Positions 1-6,585 of a DNA stretch of 64,000 bases are shown here, piece after piece (the stretch's first letter is position 1; every line of letters starts with the position of its first letter). A program made the translations under genes and the position numbers. The stretch is from Alphaproteobacteria bacterium (lineage in GTDB: Bacteria > Pseudomonadota > Alphaproteobacteria > UBA6615), in the NCBI GenBank assembly GCA_021774445.1, contig JAJFJA010000017.1:61703-125702 (forward strand), given 5' to 3'. The notes under the pieces were generated by a model. That model had not been told where the DNA came from. It was given only the letters and a program-made list of their open reading frames with translations, and searched no databases.

Positions 1-2
1 TG

Positions 3-581
3 ATCTTCGATGAGGCGGAGGCGCTGACGGTCATAGACGTGGACAGCGGCCGCCATGCCGGCCGTCCGGGTCGTGGCGCGTGCGACGTCAACGTTGCGGC
101 GGCGCCGGAGATTGCCCGCCAGTTGCGACTCCGCAATATCGGTGGGGTGGTGGTGATCGATGCCCTGAAGCTCGACCGGAAAGCCGATCGCGAGGTTTTT
201 CTTAAAGCCCTTCAGTCGGCGCTGGTCGCCGATCCGGCTGGAGTCAGGGTGCATGGGATGACGACTTTGGGCCTGGTGGAGCTGACCCGGCCGCAACGTG
301 GGACGACCTTGGCCGCGCGCTTGCTGGAGGGTCGCGGCGAGAGGCCGGTGCGGGCCGATGCCGTCGCCTACGACGCCCTGCGATCGTTGCAGCGCATGGC
401 AGCGATGCGCCCGGGCGCCGCGGTAAGACTGCGGGCGGCAGCGGCGGTGATCGCGGCCTTGGAGGGTGGGCTGAACAAGGCGGTGGGCGCCGTCGAGACC
501 GCCGCGGGCGTGCGGATTACCTTGACGGCGGAAGCAGGCTGGCCGCGTGGGCGCGTGGAATTCGAGGAGATGGCGCGATGA
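3..581 (+). CDS. rng: Ribonuclease E/G family protein, C-terminal part (5' end outside window)
   Basis: Single-strand endoribonuclease of the RNase E/G family, acting in RNA maturation and decay. The reading frame is open from base 3, so the gene starts upstream; 192 C-terminal residues are visible. The segment IDVDSGR followed by a conserved EIARQLRLRNIGG stretch and VVVIDALKL corresponds to the catalytic DNase I-like subdomain, whose two aspartates bind the metal in characterised family members. GLVELTRP matches the end of the catalytic core. The CPxC zinc-link seen in E. coli RNase E and G is absent, and the protein ends about 100 residues after the core, so this is a short type. It overlaps yacG by 4 bases (ATGA), and an RNase, yacG, tRNA-Phe order is common in alphaproteobacteria. 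The family is certain; choosing rng over a generic RNase E/G name is inference. Confidence 0.88.
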   Translation: MFDEAEALTVIDVDSGRHAGRPGRGACDVNVAAAPEIARQLRLRNIGGVVVIDALKLDRKADREVFLKALQSALVADPAGVRVHGMTTLGLVELTRPQRGTTLAARLLEGRGERPVRADAVAYDALRSLQRMAAMRPGAAVRLRAAAAVIAALEGGLNKAVGAVETAAGVRITLTAEAGWPRGRVEFEEMAR

Positions 582-769
582 CAGAAACAAACGGCAAAGC
601 CGGCTGCCCGATTTGCCGTAAGCCGATGGTGACCGCACACCGGCCGTTCTGCTCACGGCGCTGCAAGGACCTGGATCTGCACCGGTGGCTCGGTGGACAC
701 TACCGTGTGAAGACCGAGGAAAGGCAGGATCCTGGGGAGGGCGAGGGCGGTGACCCGGACGAAGGATAA
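578..769 (+). CDS. yacG: DNA gyrase inhibitor YacG, zinc-binding
   Basis: Small zinc protein of 63 residues, the usual size for YacG. Characterised homologues bind GyrB and block DNA binding by gyrase. The four zinc ligands are visible as CPIC near residues 10-13 and CSRRC near residues 25-29, followed by the conserved DLHRWL stretch and an acidic tail. The start ATG overlaps the stop of the upstream RNase gene by 4 bases, so the two are translationally coupled. Confidence 0.95.
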   Translation: MTETNGKAGCPICRKPMVTAHRPFCSRRCKDLDLHRWLGGHYRVKTEERQDPGEGEGGDPDEG

Positions 770-853
770 GGCCAACCGCGAGGCCCCTCGATGACCAGGT
801 TGGGATCTGGACAATAGCCCGGATATCTCCTATACCCCGCCTTCACTCCCGGT

Positions 854-929
854 GCCCAGGTAGCTCAGTTGGTAGAGCAGGGGACTGAAAATCCCCGTGT
901 CGGCAGTTCAAATCTGTCCCTGGGCACCA
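854..929 (+). tRNA. tRNA-Phe (anticodon GAA)
   Basis: A full cloverleaf of 76 nt can be drawn by hand. The acceptor stem GCCCAGG (854-860) pairs with CCTGGGC (919-925); the D arm is GCTC/GAGC; the anticodon stem GGGGA/TCCCC encloses the loop CTGAAAA at 885-891, with anticodon GAA at 887-889; the T arm contains GTTCAAATC. The discriminator A at 926 is followed by an encoded CCA at 927-929. It lies just after yacG. Confidence 0.97.
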
Positions 930-1289
930 TTTCGTCCATCCGCAATTGATACGAATTCAATGTTCTCCTGCTCGCGGAAACGGGATTAGGAGACGGTTGG
1001 GGATGCTGGTACCGGCGTTGGGATCTTCGCCGGTGCCGAGATCAGGAGAACCGGCTCGGGGCCACGCTGTCTCAACATGTAGCGCTTGACGGAGCCCCAC
1101 TCGCCGCACACCCGCACTTTGTCTCAGGGTGGAAGAAATGCGACGCCGGCGGGAGAGGCAGGCCGGCGCCGCATCTTAACGAGTCGCTTCACATCCGAAC
1201 AACGTTCGGCGGCGGCGACTTATTCCCACCGAGCCCGTCGCCTCGAAAAAAAGACTCGCCGACCCCGGATCCGGGCCAAATCCGTCGCG
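930..1289. other. Intergenic region with one strong hairpin, no convincing gene
   Basis: No coding sequence I would support lies between tRNA-Phe and the end of the minus-strand lipoprotein gene. One strong hairpin is present: ATGCG-A-CGCCGGC (1138-1150) pairs with GCCGGCG-C-CGCAT (1162-1174), giving 12 pairs, one A/C mismatch and an 11-nt loop. No T-run follows on either strand, so it is not a standard intrinsic terminator. It may still end or protect the 3' end of the lipoprotein transcript. Confidence 0.5.
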
Positions 1290-1694
1290 CTAACTGGCCC
1301 AGGTCCAGGCGCCGTCATCGCTGCGGCAGGCGGTGTTTTGGACCATGCCGTCGCGACCGCCAACGAGCAAGCGCTCGTCATAGTCACGGCAAAATACGCC
1401 GCGGTCGGTAATAAAGGTCCGACGCGGTGTAAATGACCCCTGGTTGCCCGTGGTGTCGTTGTTCCAGTCTACAGTTTGCGCCGTCGGTCTGGTTTCCAAC
1501 GCGACCCGCATCGCTGCGACGGCCAGTTCGACGTCGCCGTCCGACATCTCGCCGTACAACTCGGCCGGATCGGCGAAGGCCGTGTCGATGCGCTCGACCA
1601 GCCCGGTCGCCGCCTGCTTTACTTGCTTGAAACCGTTGTCGATCGTGCTACAGCCGGCCAACCCACAACACAGCAAAACTAATACATTACGCAT
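1290..1694 (-). CDS. Lipoprotein with C-terminal 17-kDa-surface-antigen-like domain
   Basis: 134-residue predicted lipoprotein: the signal MRNVLVLLCCGLAGC ends in the lipobox LAGC with Cys15. A TTG five codons upstream would blur the signal peptide, so the ATG at 1694 is preferred. Residues 85-130 contain RTFITDRGVFCRDY and NTACRSDDGAW, the pattern of the C-terminal domain of 17-kDa surface-antigen-like proteins, with Cys102 and Cys123 placed to form a disulfide. The nearby anti-sigma factor (3780-4445) ends in a related domain with RTYINADGRYCRDY and KTACRTDGGEW; similarity extends over about 80 residues. The gene is 30 nt downstream of the Gly/Asn-repeat protein gene and probably in its operon, under an ECF promoter at 3101-3126. 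Function unknown; a role as partner or decoy in envelope sensing is inference. Confidence 0.8.
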   Translation of the reverse strand: MRNVLVLLCCGLAGCSTIDNGFKQVKQAATGLVERIDTAFADPAELYGEMSDGDVELAVAAMRVALETRPTAQTVDWNNDTTGNQGSFTPRRTFITDRGVFCRDYDERLLVGGRDGMVQNTACRSDDGAWTWAS

Positions 1695-1724
1695 CAGTTC
1701 ATTCCCCAATTCGAAGGTGCACTG

Positions 1725-2903
1725 TTAGGACGGGTCGTCTTCGCCAGTTTCGGCGCCGTCGCCGGAGCCGCTGGCCAGAGCAAGGTCGTCTTCGTCAATG
1801 TCGCCGTCGCCGTCCTGGTCCAGATCGATGGTTTCCCAACCACCGGCCGGACCGTTGCCGGGCTTGACCGCAGCGATCGCCGCCTCGAGTTCCGCCTCGG
1901 CCGCAGCCGCGGTTTCCTCGGCGGCCTCGGCGTCTTGCACGGCCTGTTCCAGGTCTTCCTGAGCAGCGACATTGTCGGCTTCCGCATCGGCCAAGGTCTG
2001 TTCCGCTTCGCCCAGTGCCGCCGTCGCCTCTTCGAGCTGCTGTTGGGCAGCGGCTTTGTCCGCATCGCTCGCGGCCGGATCGTCAAGCACGGTCTGCGCG
2101 CCGGCAATCGTCTCATTAAGCGCCGCGAGAGCGGCGGCCGCGTCGGCCTCAGCGGTCTCCGCATCGGCGGCGGCCGCTTCTGCCTCGACCAACGCCTCCA
2201 GGTCGAAGGAACCGGCTTCGGCCGTGGCGGCAAGCCCGGTTAGGCCGTTTTCGTTTGCAGTTCCGAAGTTGGCCCACATAGCGCCATAGTAACTCGGCAG
2301 GTCGAGGGCGCGCGCCATTTCAAGGTAGAAGGTCACGCGCGCACCGTGGTTCGAGAACCCGTCGTCCAACTCTTTGCGTTTGGCACCCCAGCCCTGGCCA
2401 ATGAGCGCGTCGGTCTCGGCGTCGTTTAGTGTCCGTTCGGAATTTCCGAAGCCATTTCCGTTGCCGCTATTCTGGCGCTTCTGAAGCGCTGCCAGTGCAG
2501 CGTTGTATCGACCTTGGGCACCGGATTTTGCGTCGTCCGACTTGCCGTTGCCGAAGGATGCACCCTTGCCGGACGCCGCGCTATTGCCGCCGGCGTTGCT
2601 CTTGCCGTTGCCGCCGGCGTTGCCATTACCGTTGCCGCCGGCGTTGCCATTACCGTTGCCGCCGGCGTTGCCGTTACCGTTGCCGCCGGCGTTGCCGTTA
2701 CCGCCGCCGTTGCCGTTGCCGTTATCGCCACTGTTACCGCCGCCATTCCCGTTGCCACTATTCGCCATAGCGGCGTTCACTGATACGATCCCGTCTTCGG
2801 CGCCTCCCAGCGTCACCGGCGCTGCGGTCAGCAAGACCACTGCAGTAGCCCCCGAAAGCAATCCAACCGTAGAAAAGAGTTTGATCAGTCGCGTCTCAAA
2901 CAT
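1725..2903 (-). CDS. Secreted Gly/Asn-repeat, coiled-coil, EF-hand protein
   Basis: Hypothetical exported protein of 392 residues. The start at 2903 is chosen because GGGAG lies 8 nt upstream and the next residues form a signal sequence (about 6-44). Order of parts: a Gly/Asn-rich tract at about 49-108 with four to five copies of an eight-residue GGNGNGNA unit; a mixed region with RTLNDAETDALIGQGWG and conserved-looking aromatic residues at about 130-225; an Ala/Glu-rich heptad-like coiled coil at about 235-346; and a textbook EF-hand loop with D362, D364, D366, D368, D370 and D373. A calcium-dependent surface or matrix role is inference. It heads a two-gene unit with the lipoprotein gene 30 nt downstream. 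Its promoter at 3101-3126 matches that of the divergent ECF sigma gene, so it is probably the main target of that sigma factor. The leader would be about 190 nt. Confidence 0.8.
   Translation of the reverse strand: MFETRLIKLFSTVGLLSGATAVVLLTAAPVTLGGAEDGIVSVNAAMANSGNGNGGGNSGDNGNGNGGGNGNAGGNGNGNAGGNGNGNAGGNGNGNAGGNGKSNAGGNSAASGKGASFGNGKSDDAKSGAQGRYNAALAALQKRQNSGNGNGFGNSERTLNDAETDALIGQGWGAKRKELDDGFSNHGARVTFYLEMARALDLPSYYGAMWANFGTANENGLTGLAATAEAGSFDLEALVEAEAAAADAETAEADAAAALAALNETIAGAQTVLDDPAASDADKAAAQQQLEEATAALGEAEQTLADAEADNVAAQEDLEQAVQDAEAAEETAAAAEAELEAAIAAVKPGNGPAGGWETIDLDQDGDGDIDEDDLALASGSGDGAETGEDDPS
2583..2702 (-). repeat. 24-bp in-frame tandem repeat coding for GGNGNGNA units
   Basis: Four consecutive 24-bp units at 2607-2630, 2631-2654, 2655-2678 and 2679-2702 differ at single positions, and a degenerate unit lies at 2583-2606. 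Each codes for eight residues of the Gly/Asn tract, so copy number can change without a frameshift. Confidence 0.9.
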
Positions 2904-3100
2904 CGTGTTTCTCCCAAGATATGCCCCCCGACCGTACCCCGTCGACGGCACAAACTGCGGCTTTCCGGACGCTCCCGGAATTCTGACCCGTCGCTAGGGG
3001 CGATGCTACGGCTTTCATGGCTAACCATTTGTTAACCGCGCGCTGAGATCGTTGGCGCGTCCATCTGGAATCGCCCAGCCCCGTGTCACTCCATCGAGAC

Positions 3101-3126
3101 AACGGATCAGGGTGCCGAACTATTCC
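3101..3126 (-). promoter_or_regulatory. ECF-type promoter for the Gly/Asn-repeat protein and lipoprotein genes
   Basis: On the minus strand GGAATA (3126-3121) is separated by 16 nt from CGTT (3104-3101). This is the layout of ECF sigma promoters, whose -10 element usually contains CGT. The same two boxes with the same 16-nt spacing lie in front of the ECF sigma gene at 3190-3215, and both continue GGAATAG. The distance to the start codon at 2903 is about 190 nt, a long leader with no obvious start in between. Confidence 0.7.
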
Positions 3127-3189
3127 TCCGCAAATTGCTCCGCCCAAAGCCCGCGGCGGCCGGACGGAGCCGGAGTGCCAAAAAATGCG

Positions 3190-3215
3190 GAATAGAACTC
3201 ACCCGACAACCGTTA
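3190..3215 (+). promoter_or_regulatory. ECF-type promoter for the sigma/anti-sigma operon
   Basis: GGAATA at 3190-3195, a 16-nt spacer, and CGTT at 3212-3215, about 10 nt before the sigma start codon. The transcript would be nearly leaderless. The match to the divergent promoter at 3101-3126 implies autoregulation by the sigma factor encoded here. Confidence 0.7.
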
Positions 3216-3226
3216 TCAGCCTGTAG

Positions 3227-3793
3227 ATGCCGGATCAACACCCCGGCGACGCCGCATTTCGGGCACAGCTAATCGGGCTGCTGCCGCGACTTCGGCGGTT
3301 CGCTCACGGTCTGGCGAAATCACCCGATGAGGGCGACGAGTTGGTACAAGCGGCGTGCATCAGGGCCCTAGAACGGCAGGATCAGTGGCGGGAAGGTACT
3401 CGGCTAGACAGCTGGCTGTACCGGATAATCCAGACTATCTGGTTCGATCGCATCCGCGCCGCGCGGGTCAGAAAGGACTATGCCGAAAATTCGGCTCAAC
3501 AATTGGTTGCGACCCTCGCCGTCGACGGATCCGGTGCTGCGGAGGCGCAATTAACCTTAAGCCGCGTGCGCCGGTTGATCGATGCGCTCCCGGCGGACCA
3601 GCGGGCGGTGCTGCTGCTGGTCGGGGTCGAGGGTTTCACGTACCGCGAGGCGGCCGAGGCTCTGGAAATCCCTACCGGTACGGTGATGAGCCGCTTGGCC
3701 AGGGCCAGGGCCGCGCTGGCAGATCAGATGCGTGACCAAGCCGACCGTGGATCGACGGTTGCCAAACGGAAGATTTCCGATGTTCCGGCCTGA
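3227..3793 (+). CDS. ECF-family RNA polymerase sigma factor
   Basis: 188-residue sigma-70 family protein of ECF size. Region 2 (about 20-85) includes DEGDELVQAACIRALE and the -10-recognising WLYRIIQTIWFDRIRA; region 4 (about 115-170) includes LPADQRAVLLLVGVEGFTY and the helix-turn-helix REAAEALEIPTGTVMSRLARAR. No extra C-terminal domain is present. The stop overlaps the start of the anti-sigma gene by 14 nt, the usual arrangement of a sigma/anti-sigma pair. An ECF promoter directly upstream suggests positive autoregulation, and the same promoter in front of the divergent secreted-protein operon suggests that operon is in its regulon. The inducing signal is unknown. Confidence 0.93.
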   Translation: MPDQHPGDAAFRAQLIGLLPRLRRFAHGLAKSPDEGDELVQAACIRALERQDQWREGTRLDSWLYRIIQTIWFDRIRAARVRKDYAENSAQQLVATLAVDGSGAAEAQLTLSRVRRLIDALPADQRAVLLLVGVEGFTYREAAEALEIPTGTVMSRLARARAALADQMRDQADRGSTVAKRKISDVPA

Positions 3794-4445
3794 TAGGCTA
3801 ACGCTTGGCGCCTATGTCGACGGCGAACTCGACGCCTCGACGGCGGCCGATGTCGAGGCGGCCGCCGCCCACGATCCAACCATTCGGCACGAGCTCGACC
3901 GGTTGTTGCGCCTCGCCGCGACGTTACGTGTCGCCTACGAAGACCCACTGCGTGAACCGGTTCCCGACCATTTGGTCAGCGCCATCCTCGACTATGCCCA
4001 TCCGGCAAACCAGAACGCGGATACGGGCAGTGACAAGGTTGTTGCCCTGCGACGCCGAGACCGGTCGCCGGCACCGCGGTTCGCTTGGGCCGCCGCCGCG
4101 GCCGTCGCCTTGGTCGTTGGCTTCGGCAGCGCCCAATTCTTTGATGAGGTCACGGCGCCGGATACCGGCACGACCTTCTCCGCCGCCCACCAGGCCGCCT
4201 TGCAGGCGACGGTTAACCAAGCCCTTGAGAGTCTGCCCAACGGACAGCAGGCGCCTATCGCCGTTAACAGCGAGTCGATCGGCTCCGTCACGCCGTTGCG
4301 GACCTACATTAATGCCGATGGCCGCTATTGCCGAGATTATATCGTCGCGTTCGTCATTACGGCGGGCAAGAAAACAGCCTGTCGAACCGATGGCGGCGAG
4401 TGGAAGGAACCCCTAGTACAGGATGGTTCGTTCGGACAAATATAG
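3780..4445 (+). CDS. Membrane anti-sigma factor with periplasmic 17-kDa-antigen-like domain
   Basis: 221 residues from the ATG at 3780, chosen because GGAAG lies 8 nt upstream; an in-frame GTG at 3732 would add 16 residues inside the sigma gene. Residues 1-65 contain LGAYVDGELD and a helical stretch typical of anti-sigma domains, but without the HxxxCxxC zinc motif. One transmembrane helix lies at about 101-120, placing the C-terminus in the periplasm. Residues about 138-212 form a domain with RTYINADGRYCRDY and KTACRTDGGEW (Cys184, Cys201), closely resembling the lipoprotein at 1290-1694 and the 17-kDa surface-antigen C-terminus. Joining this domain to an anti-sigma helix is unusual. The expected role is to hold the ECF sigma factor at the membrane and release it on an envelope signal; the signal and the release mechanism are unknown. 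Confidence 0.82.
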   Translation: MFRPDRLTLGAYVDGELDASTAADVEAAAAHDPTIRHELDRLLRLAATLRVAYEDPLREPVPDHLVSAILDYAHPANQNADTGSDKVVALRRRDRSPAPRFAWAAAAAVALVVGFGSAQFFDEVTAPDTGTTFSAAHQAALQATVNQALESLPNGQQAPIAVNSESIGSVTPLRTYINADGRYCRDYIVAFVITAGKKTACRTDGGEWKEPLVQDGSFGQI

Positions 4446-4472
4446 AAAATAGCTGCGGATAGAATTTCTGAA

Positions 4473-4498
4473 AAACAGAGTTGATAACGACTCTGTTT
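4473..4498 (+). terminator. Hairpin after the sigma/anti-sigma operon
   Basis: AAACAGAGT (4473-4481) and ACTCTGTTT (4490-4498) form a perfect 9-bp stem with an 8-nt loop, 27 nt after the anti-sigma stop. The T content is only that of the stem, so termination efficiency is uncertain. Confidence 0.55.
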
Positions 4499-4628
4499 AC
4501 TAGGGTTATCGTGCCTGGTTTATGGGGTTATTTTTTCCATTATCCTCTTCTTGAACGGCGGTACTTTTTTCCTCTCTTTATGAGCCTATACGTGCTTTGA
4601 TTGCTCCTCTATCTTGGGATTTTATCAG

Positions 4629-4658
4629 AAAAAAGGGCGCCAAAATTCGCCCTTTTTG
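4629..4658 (-). terminator. Intrinsic terminator, probably bidirectional
   Basis: AAAAAGGGCG (4630-4639) pairs with CGCCCTTTTT (4648-4657) around an 8-nt loop, with A- and T-runs on the outer sides, so it works as a classical terminator in both directions. It lies 17 nt past the stop of the minus-strand AAA+ ATPase gene and also backs up the sigma operon hairpin. Confidence 0.85.
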
Positions 4659-4674
4659 AATCCGGAAACGACGC

Positions 4675-5985
4675 CTAGGACGGCAGGGCGGACAGGTTCT
4701 GCAATGCGTCGTCAAGCAGGTCCTGGCGCACCTCCGGCGCTTTGCCCTCAAACGTCGCGGCAGCAACGATTTGCTCGACAATGAAGCCAACCTGATAGAA
4801 GGCGAGAGGCTGGCGGTGGGTCGTCCGCACCTCGCGCAAAACGTAGTCCACCTGCTCGGCTGACATCGTCAGGCCGGCACGCTGGCAGACCTGGCTGAGC
4901 GCCTCCCGGTATTGCTCATCCGACGGTGGCCGCATCTCGATCTTGTACGGAATACGGCGCAGGAATGCCGGATCCATGAGGCGCGCCGGCTCCAGGTTAG
5001 TCGAGAAAATGAGCAAACTATCGAATGGCACCTCGATCGTCGTGCCGACATTCAGCGCCAGGTAGTCAATGCCCCGCTCCATAGGGATGATCCAACGGTT
5101 GAGCAGATCCTTAGCGGAGACCCGCTGGCGGCCAAGATCGTCGAGGATGAAGATACCGCCGTTGGCCTTCATTTGCAGCGGCGCTTCGTGCAATCCGGAG
5201 TTGGCGCTATGGGTCAGCTCCAAAGCCTCCATGGTCAGTTCACCGCCGACCATGACGATCGGCCGGCGGCATGACAGCCAGCGGCCGTCGGTCTCATCAG
5301 CGCGCACGACATTGGCGGTTTCTTGGGCTTTTTCGTCCGTTTCCATAGCGGGCTGGTGGACCATGGGGTCATAGACCTTGATGATCTGACCATCGACCTC
5401 AATCGCATGCGGCACTTGAACCGCGCCGGCATAGGTCGTGGAAATCCGCTCGGCCACAGAGGTCTTGCCATTACCCGGTTCACCATAGAAGAGCATCGAC
5501 CGGCCGCCATTGACCGCCGGCCCAATGTGACGGGCCAGTTGCGGGGGCAGCACCAAATCGGCCAAGTTTTCCGAGAGTTTTTCCAGGGTCACCGTCTCGC
5601 CCCGCAACCGTTGCCGGGCCACCTGGGCGCAATAGTCCGCGAGGGTCACGGGCGCCGGCCCGACATATTGGTTGCGCTGCAACGCATTGTCGGCCAATTC
5701 CCGACCCTTGGTCGTCAGGGCATAGATGAAATCGCTGTATCCGGTGCCGCTCGAGCCGCGGATTTCCACCAGCTGCTTATCCTTGGCCTCGGTCATTAGC
5801 TCCGAGGCTATGCCGAACCCCAGTCCGAGGCTGGTCGCCAGCTCCGCCGCGGTTTCGACGCCGCGCAGGTGGCAGTGCTTCAGCGTCAGGCGCAGCAGGT
5901 TGGGCTGATTGAGGCCGGTGTCGGCGATTTTTCGGGGGGCCTGCGGCAGCGCAGCTACAGGTTGTATTGCGAGGTTTCCGTCCAT
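4675..5985 (-). CDS. AAA+ ATPase with N-terminal winged-helix-like region, next to the Tad locus
   Basis: 436 residues. Residues about 25-110 resemble a small helical DNA-binding or adaptor domain (LNQPNLLRLTLKHCHLRG, then a wing-like stretch ending YALTTKGRELA). The AAA+ core follows, with Walker A GEPGNGKT near residues 168-175, Walker B GIFILDDLG near 278-286, sensor-like STNLEP, and arginine-finger-region residues PAFLRRIPYKIE. The core resembles MoxR/RuvB-type remodelling ATPases. No family name is assigned. The gene is divergent from flp across a 310-bp AT-rich region and ends at a bidirectional terminator. Its position suggests a role in pilus regulation or assembly, but this is inference. 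It has no partner in an operon. Confidence 0.82.
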   Translation of the reverse strand: MDGNLAIQPVAALPQAPRKIADTGLNQPNLLRLTLKHCHLRGVETAAELATSLGLGFGIASELMTEAKDKQLVEIRGSSGTGYSDFIYALTTKGRELADNALQRNQYVGPAPVTLADYCAQVARQRLRGETVTLEKLSENLADLVLPPQLARHIGPAVNGGRSMLFYGEPGNGKTSVAERISTTYAGAVQVPHAIEVDGQIIKVYDPMVHQPAMETDEKAQETANVVRADETDGRWLSCRRPIVMVGGELTMEALELTHSANSGLHEAPLQMKANGGIFILDDLGRQRVSAKDLLNRWIIPMERGIDYLALNVGTTIEVPFDSLLIFSTNLEPARLMDPAFLRRIPYKIEMRPPSDEQYREALSQVCQRAGLTMSAEQVDYVLREVRTTHRQPLAFYQVGFIVEQIVAAATFEGKAPEVRQDLLDDALQNLSALPS

Positions 5986-6295
5986 GGTTATGCTCGACCA
6001 TTCAGGTAATTAATCAGGGCTGAGATTTTCCGGCCTTTCTGGGCGTTTTTCAACGGCACATAAGTTGGCGCGATTGCAGTATCATGGGACTATTATAATA
6101 TTCCTATAATGACCACCCCAAATGCACGAAATCATACCCCATTTCGACCCTCTCATTCGATTTGATTATCTCTTATCTTCCTCGCTATTGCCGATACCAC
6201 TTTGAATTGTATTCGCCAGCGATGCCAAAGTTCCGCCAGTTAATCGGTGTTTGTTCAACTGGCTCCCGCGGGGACCGAAATTGGAGAAAAGTATT
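5986..6295. promoter_or_regulatory. Divergent promoter region between the AAA+ ATPase gene and flp
   Basis: 310 bp, noticeably more AT-rich than the surroundings, with two TATAAT boxes on the plus strand at 6094-6099 and 6105-6110. A possible -35 box TTGCAG lies at 6074-6079, only 14 nt from the first. No gene is supported here. The Shine-Dalgarno of flp (GGAG at 6283-6286) lies at the right edge. I found no copy of the GGAATA-N16-CGTT motif. Confidence 0.45.
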
Positions 6296-6511
6296 ATGCA
6301 TAAGTTCTTTTCAATGTTCCGTAAGGACGAAAAAGGCGGCAGCGCCGCAGAGTACGCGCTGATCCTGGCGATCATCGGTGGCCTGGTTGCCGGTGGCGCC
6401 GTTGCCCTTGGCACCAGCATTGATGGCGCCCTCGACAGCGGTTCGGCCGTCATCGACGTCGGCGCCGCCTCCCTGGATGCCGCCGCCGCTGCAATTGCCC
6501 CGGCACCTTAA
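6296..6511 (+). CDS. flp: Flp/Fap-type pilin, major Tad pilus subunit
   Basis: 71-residue prepilin. The ATG at 6296 is preceded by GGAG at 9 nt; upstream in-frame codons lack a ribosome site. The leader MHKFFSMFRKDEKG is short and basic and is followed by GSAAEYALILAIIGG, so prepilin peptidase should cut after the first Gly, placing Glu at +5 and Tyr at +6 as in other Flp pilins. A single hydrophobic helix and a short Ala/Gly-rich tail follow. It is the first gene of the pilus locus and is followed by a strong hairpin at 6521-6548, consistent with high pilin expression and lower read-through into the assembly genes. Confidence 0.95.
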   Translation: MHKFFSMFRKDEKGGSAAEYALILAIIGGLVAGGAVALGTSIDGALDSGSAVIDVGAASLDAAAAAIAPAP

Positions 6512-6520
6512 GTCTTAAAC

Positions 6521-6548
6521 GAGCGTGGCGCCCTCCGGCGCCACGCTC
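6521..6548 (+). terminator. Strong hairpin between flp and cpaB, likely attenuator
   Basis: GAGCGTGGCGCC (6521-6532) and GGCGCCACGCTC (6537-6548) form a perfect 12-bp stem with a 4-nt CTCC loop, 9 nt after the flp stop. The following bases (gcttcttt) are only moderately T-rich, so partial termination is expected. Confidence 0.8.
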
Positions 6549-6585
6549 GCTTCTTTGCGTTCCTTCAGCACACGGCGAGCGAATC

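Noticed and set aside
1086..1436. Plus-strand open frame of 116 codons
   Set aside because: It has no ribosome binding site, shows low-complexity composition, and overlaps the end of the lipoprotein gene on the other strand.
2583..2702. CRISPR-like array
   Set aside because: The 24-bp units are contiguous, without spacers, and in frame with a coding sequence.
2503..2997. Plus-strand open frame opposite the Gly/Asn-repeat gene, Pro/Leu-rich
   Set aside because: It is the antisense shadow of the repeat; the minus-strand frame has a signal peptide, an EF-hand and a ribosome site.
6065..6078. Sigma-54 promoter upstream of flp
   Set aside because: GG and GC elements are only 7 nt apart; the required gap is 10 nt.
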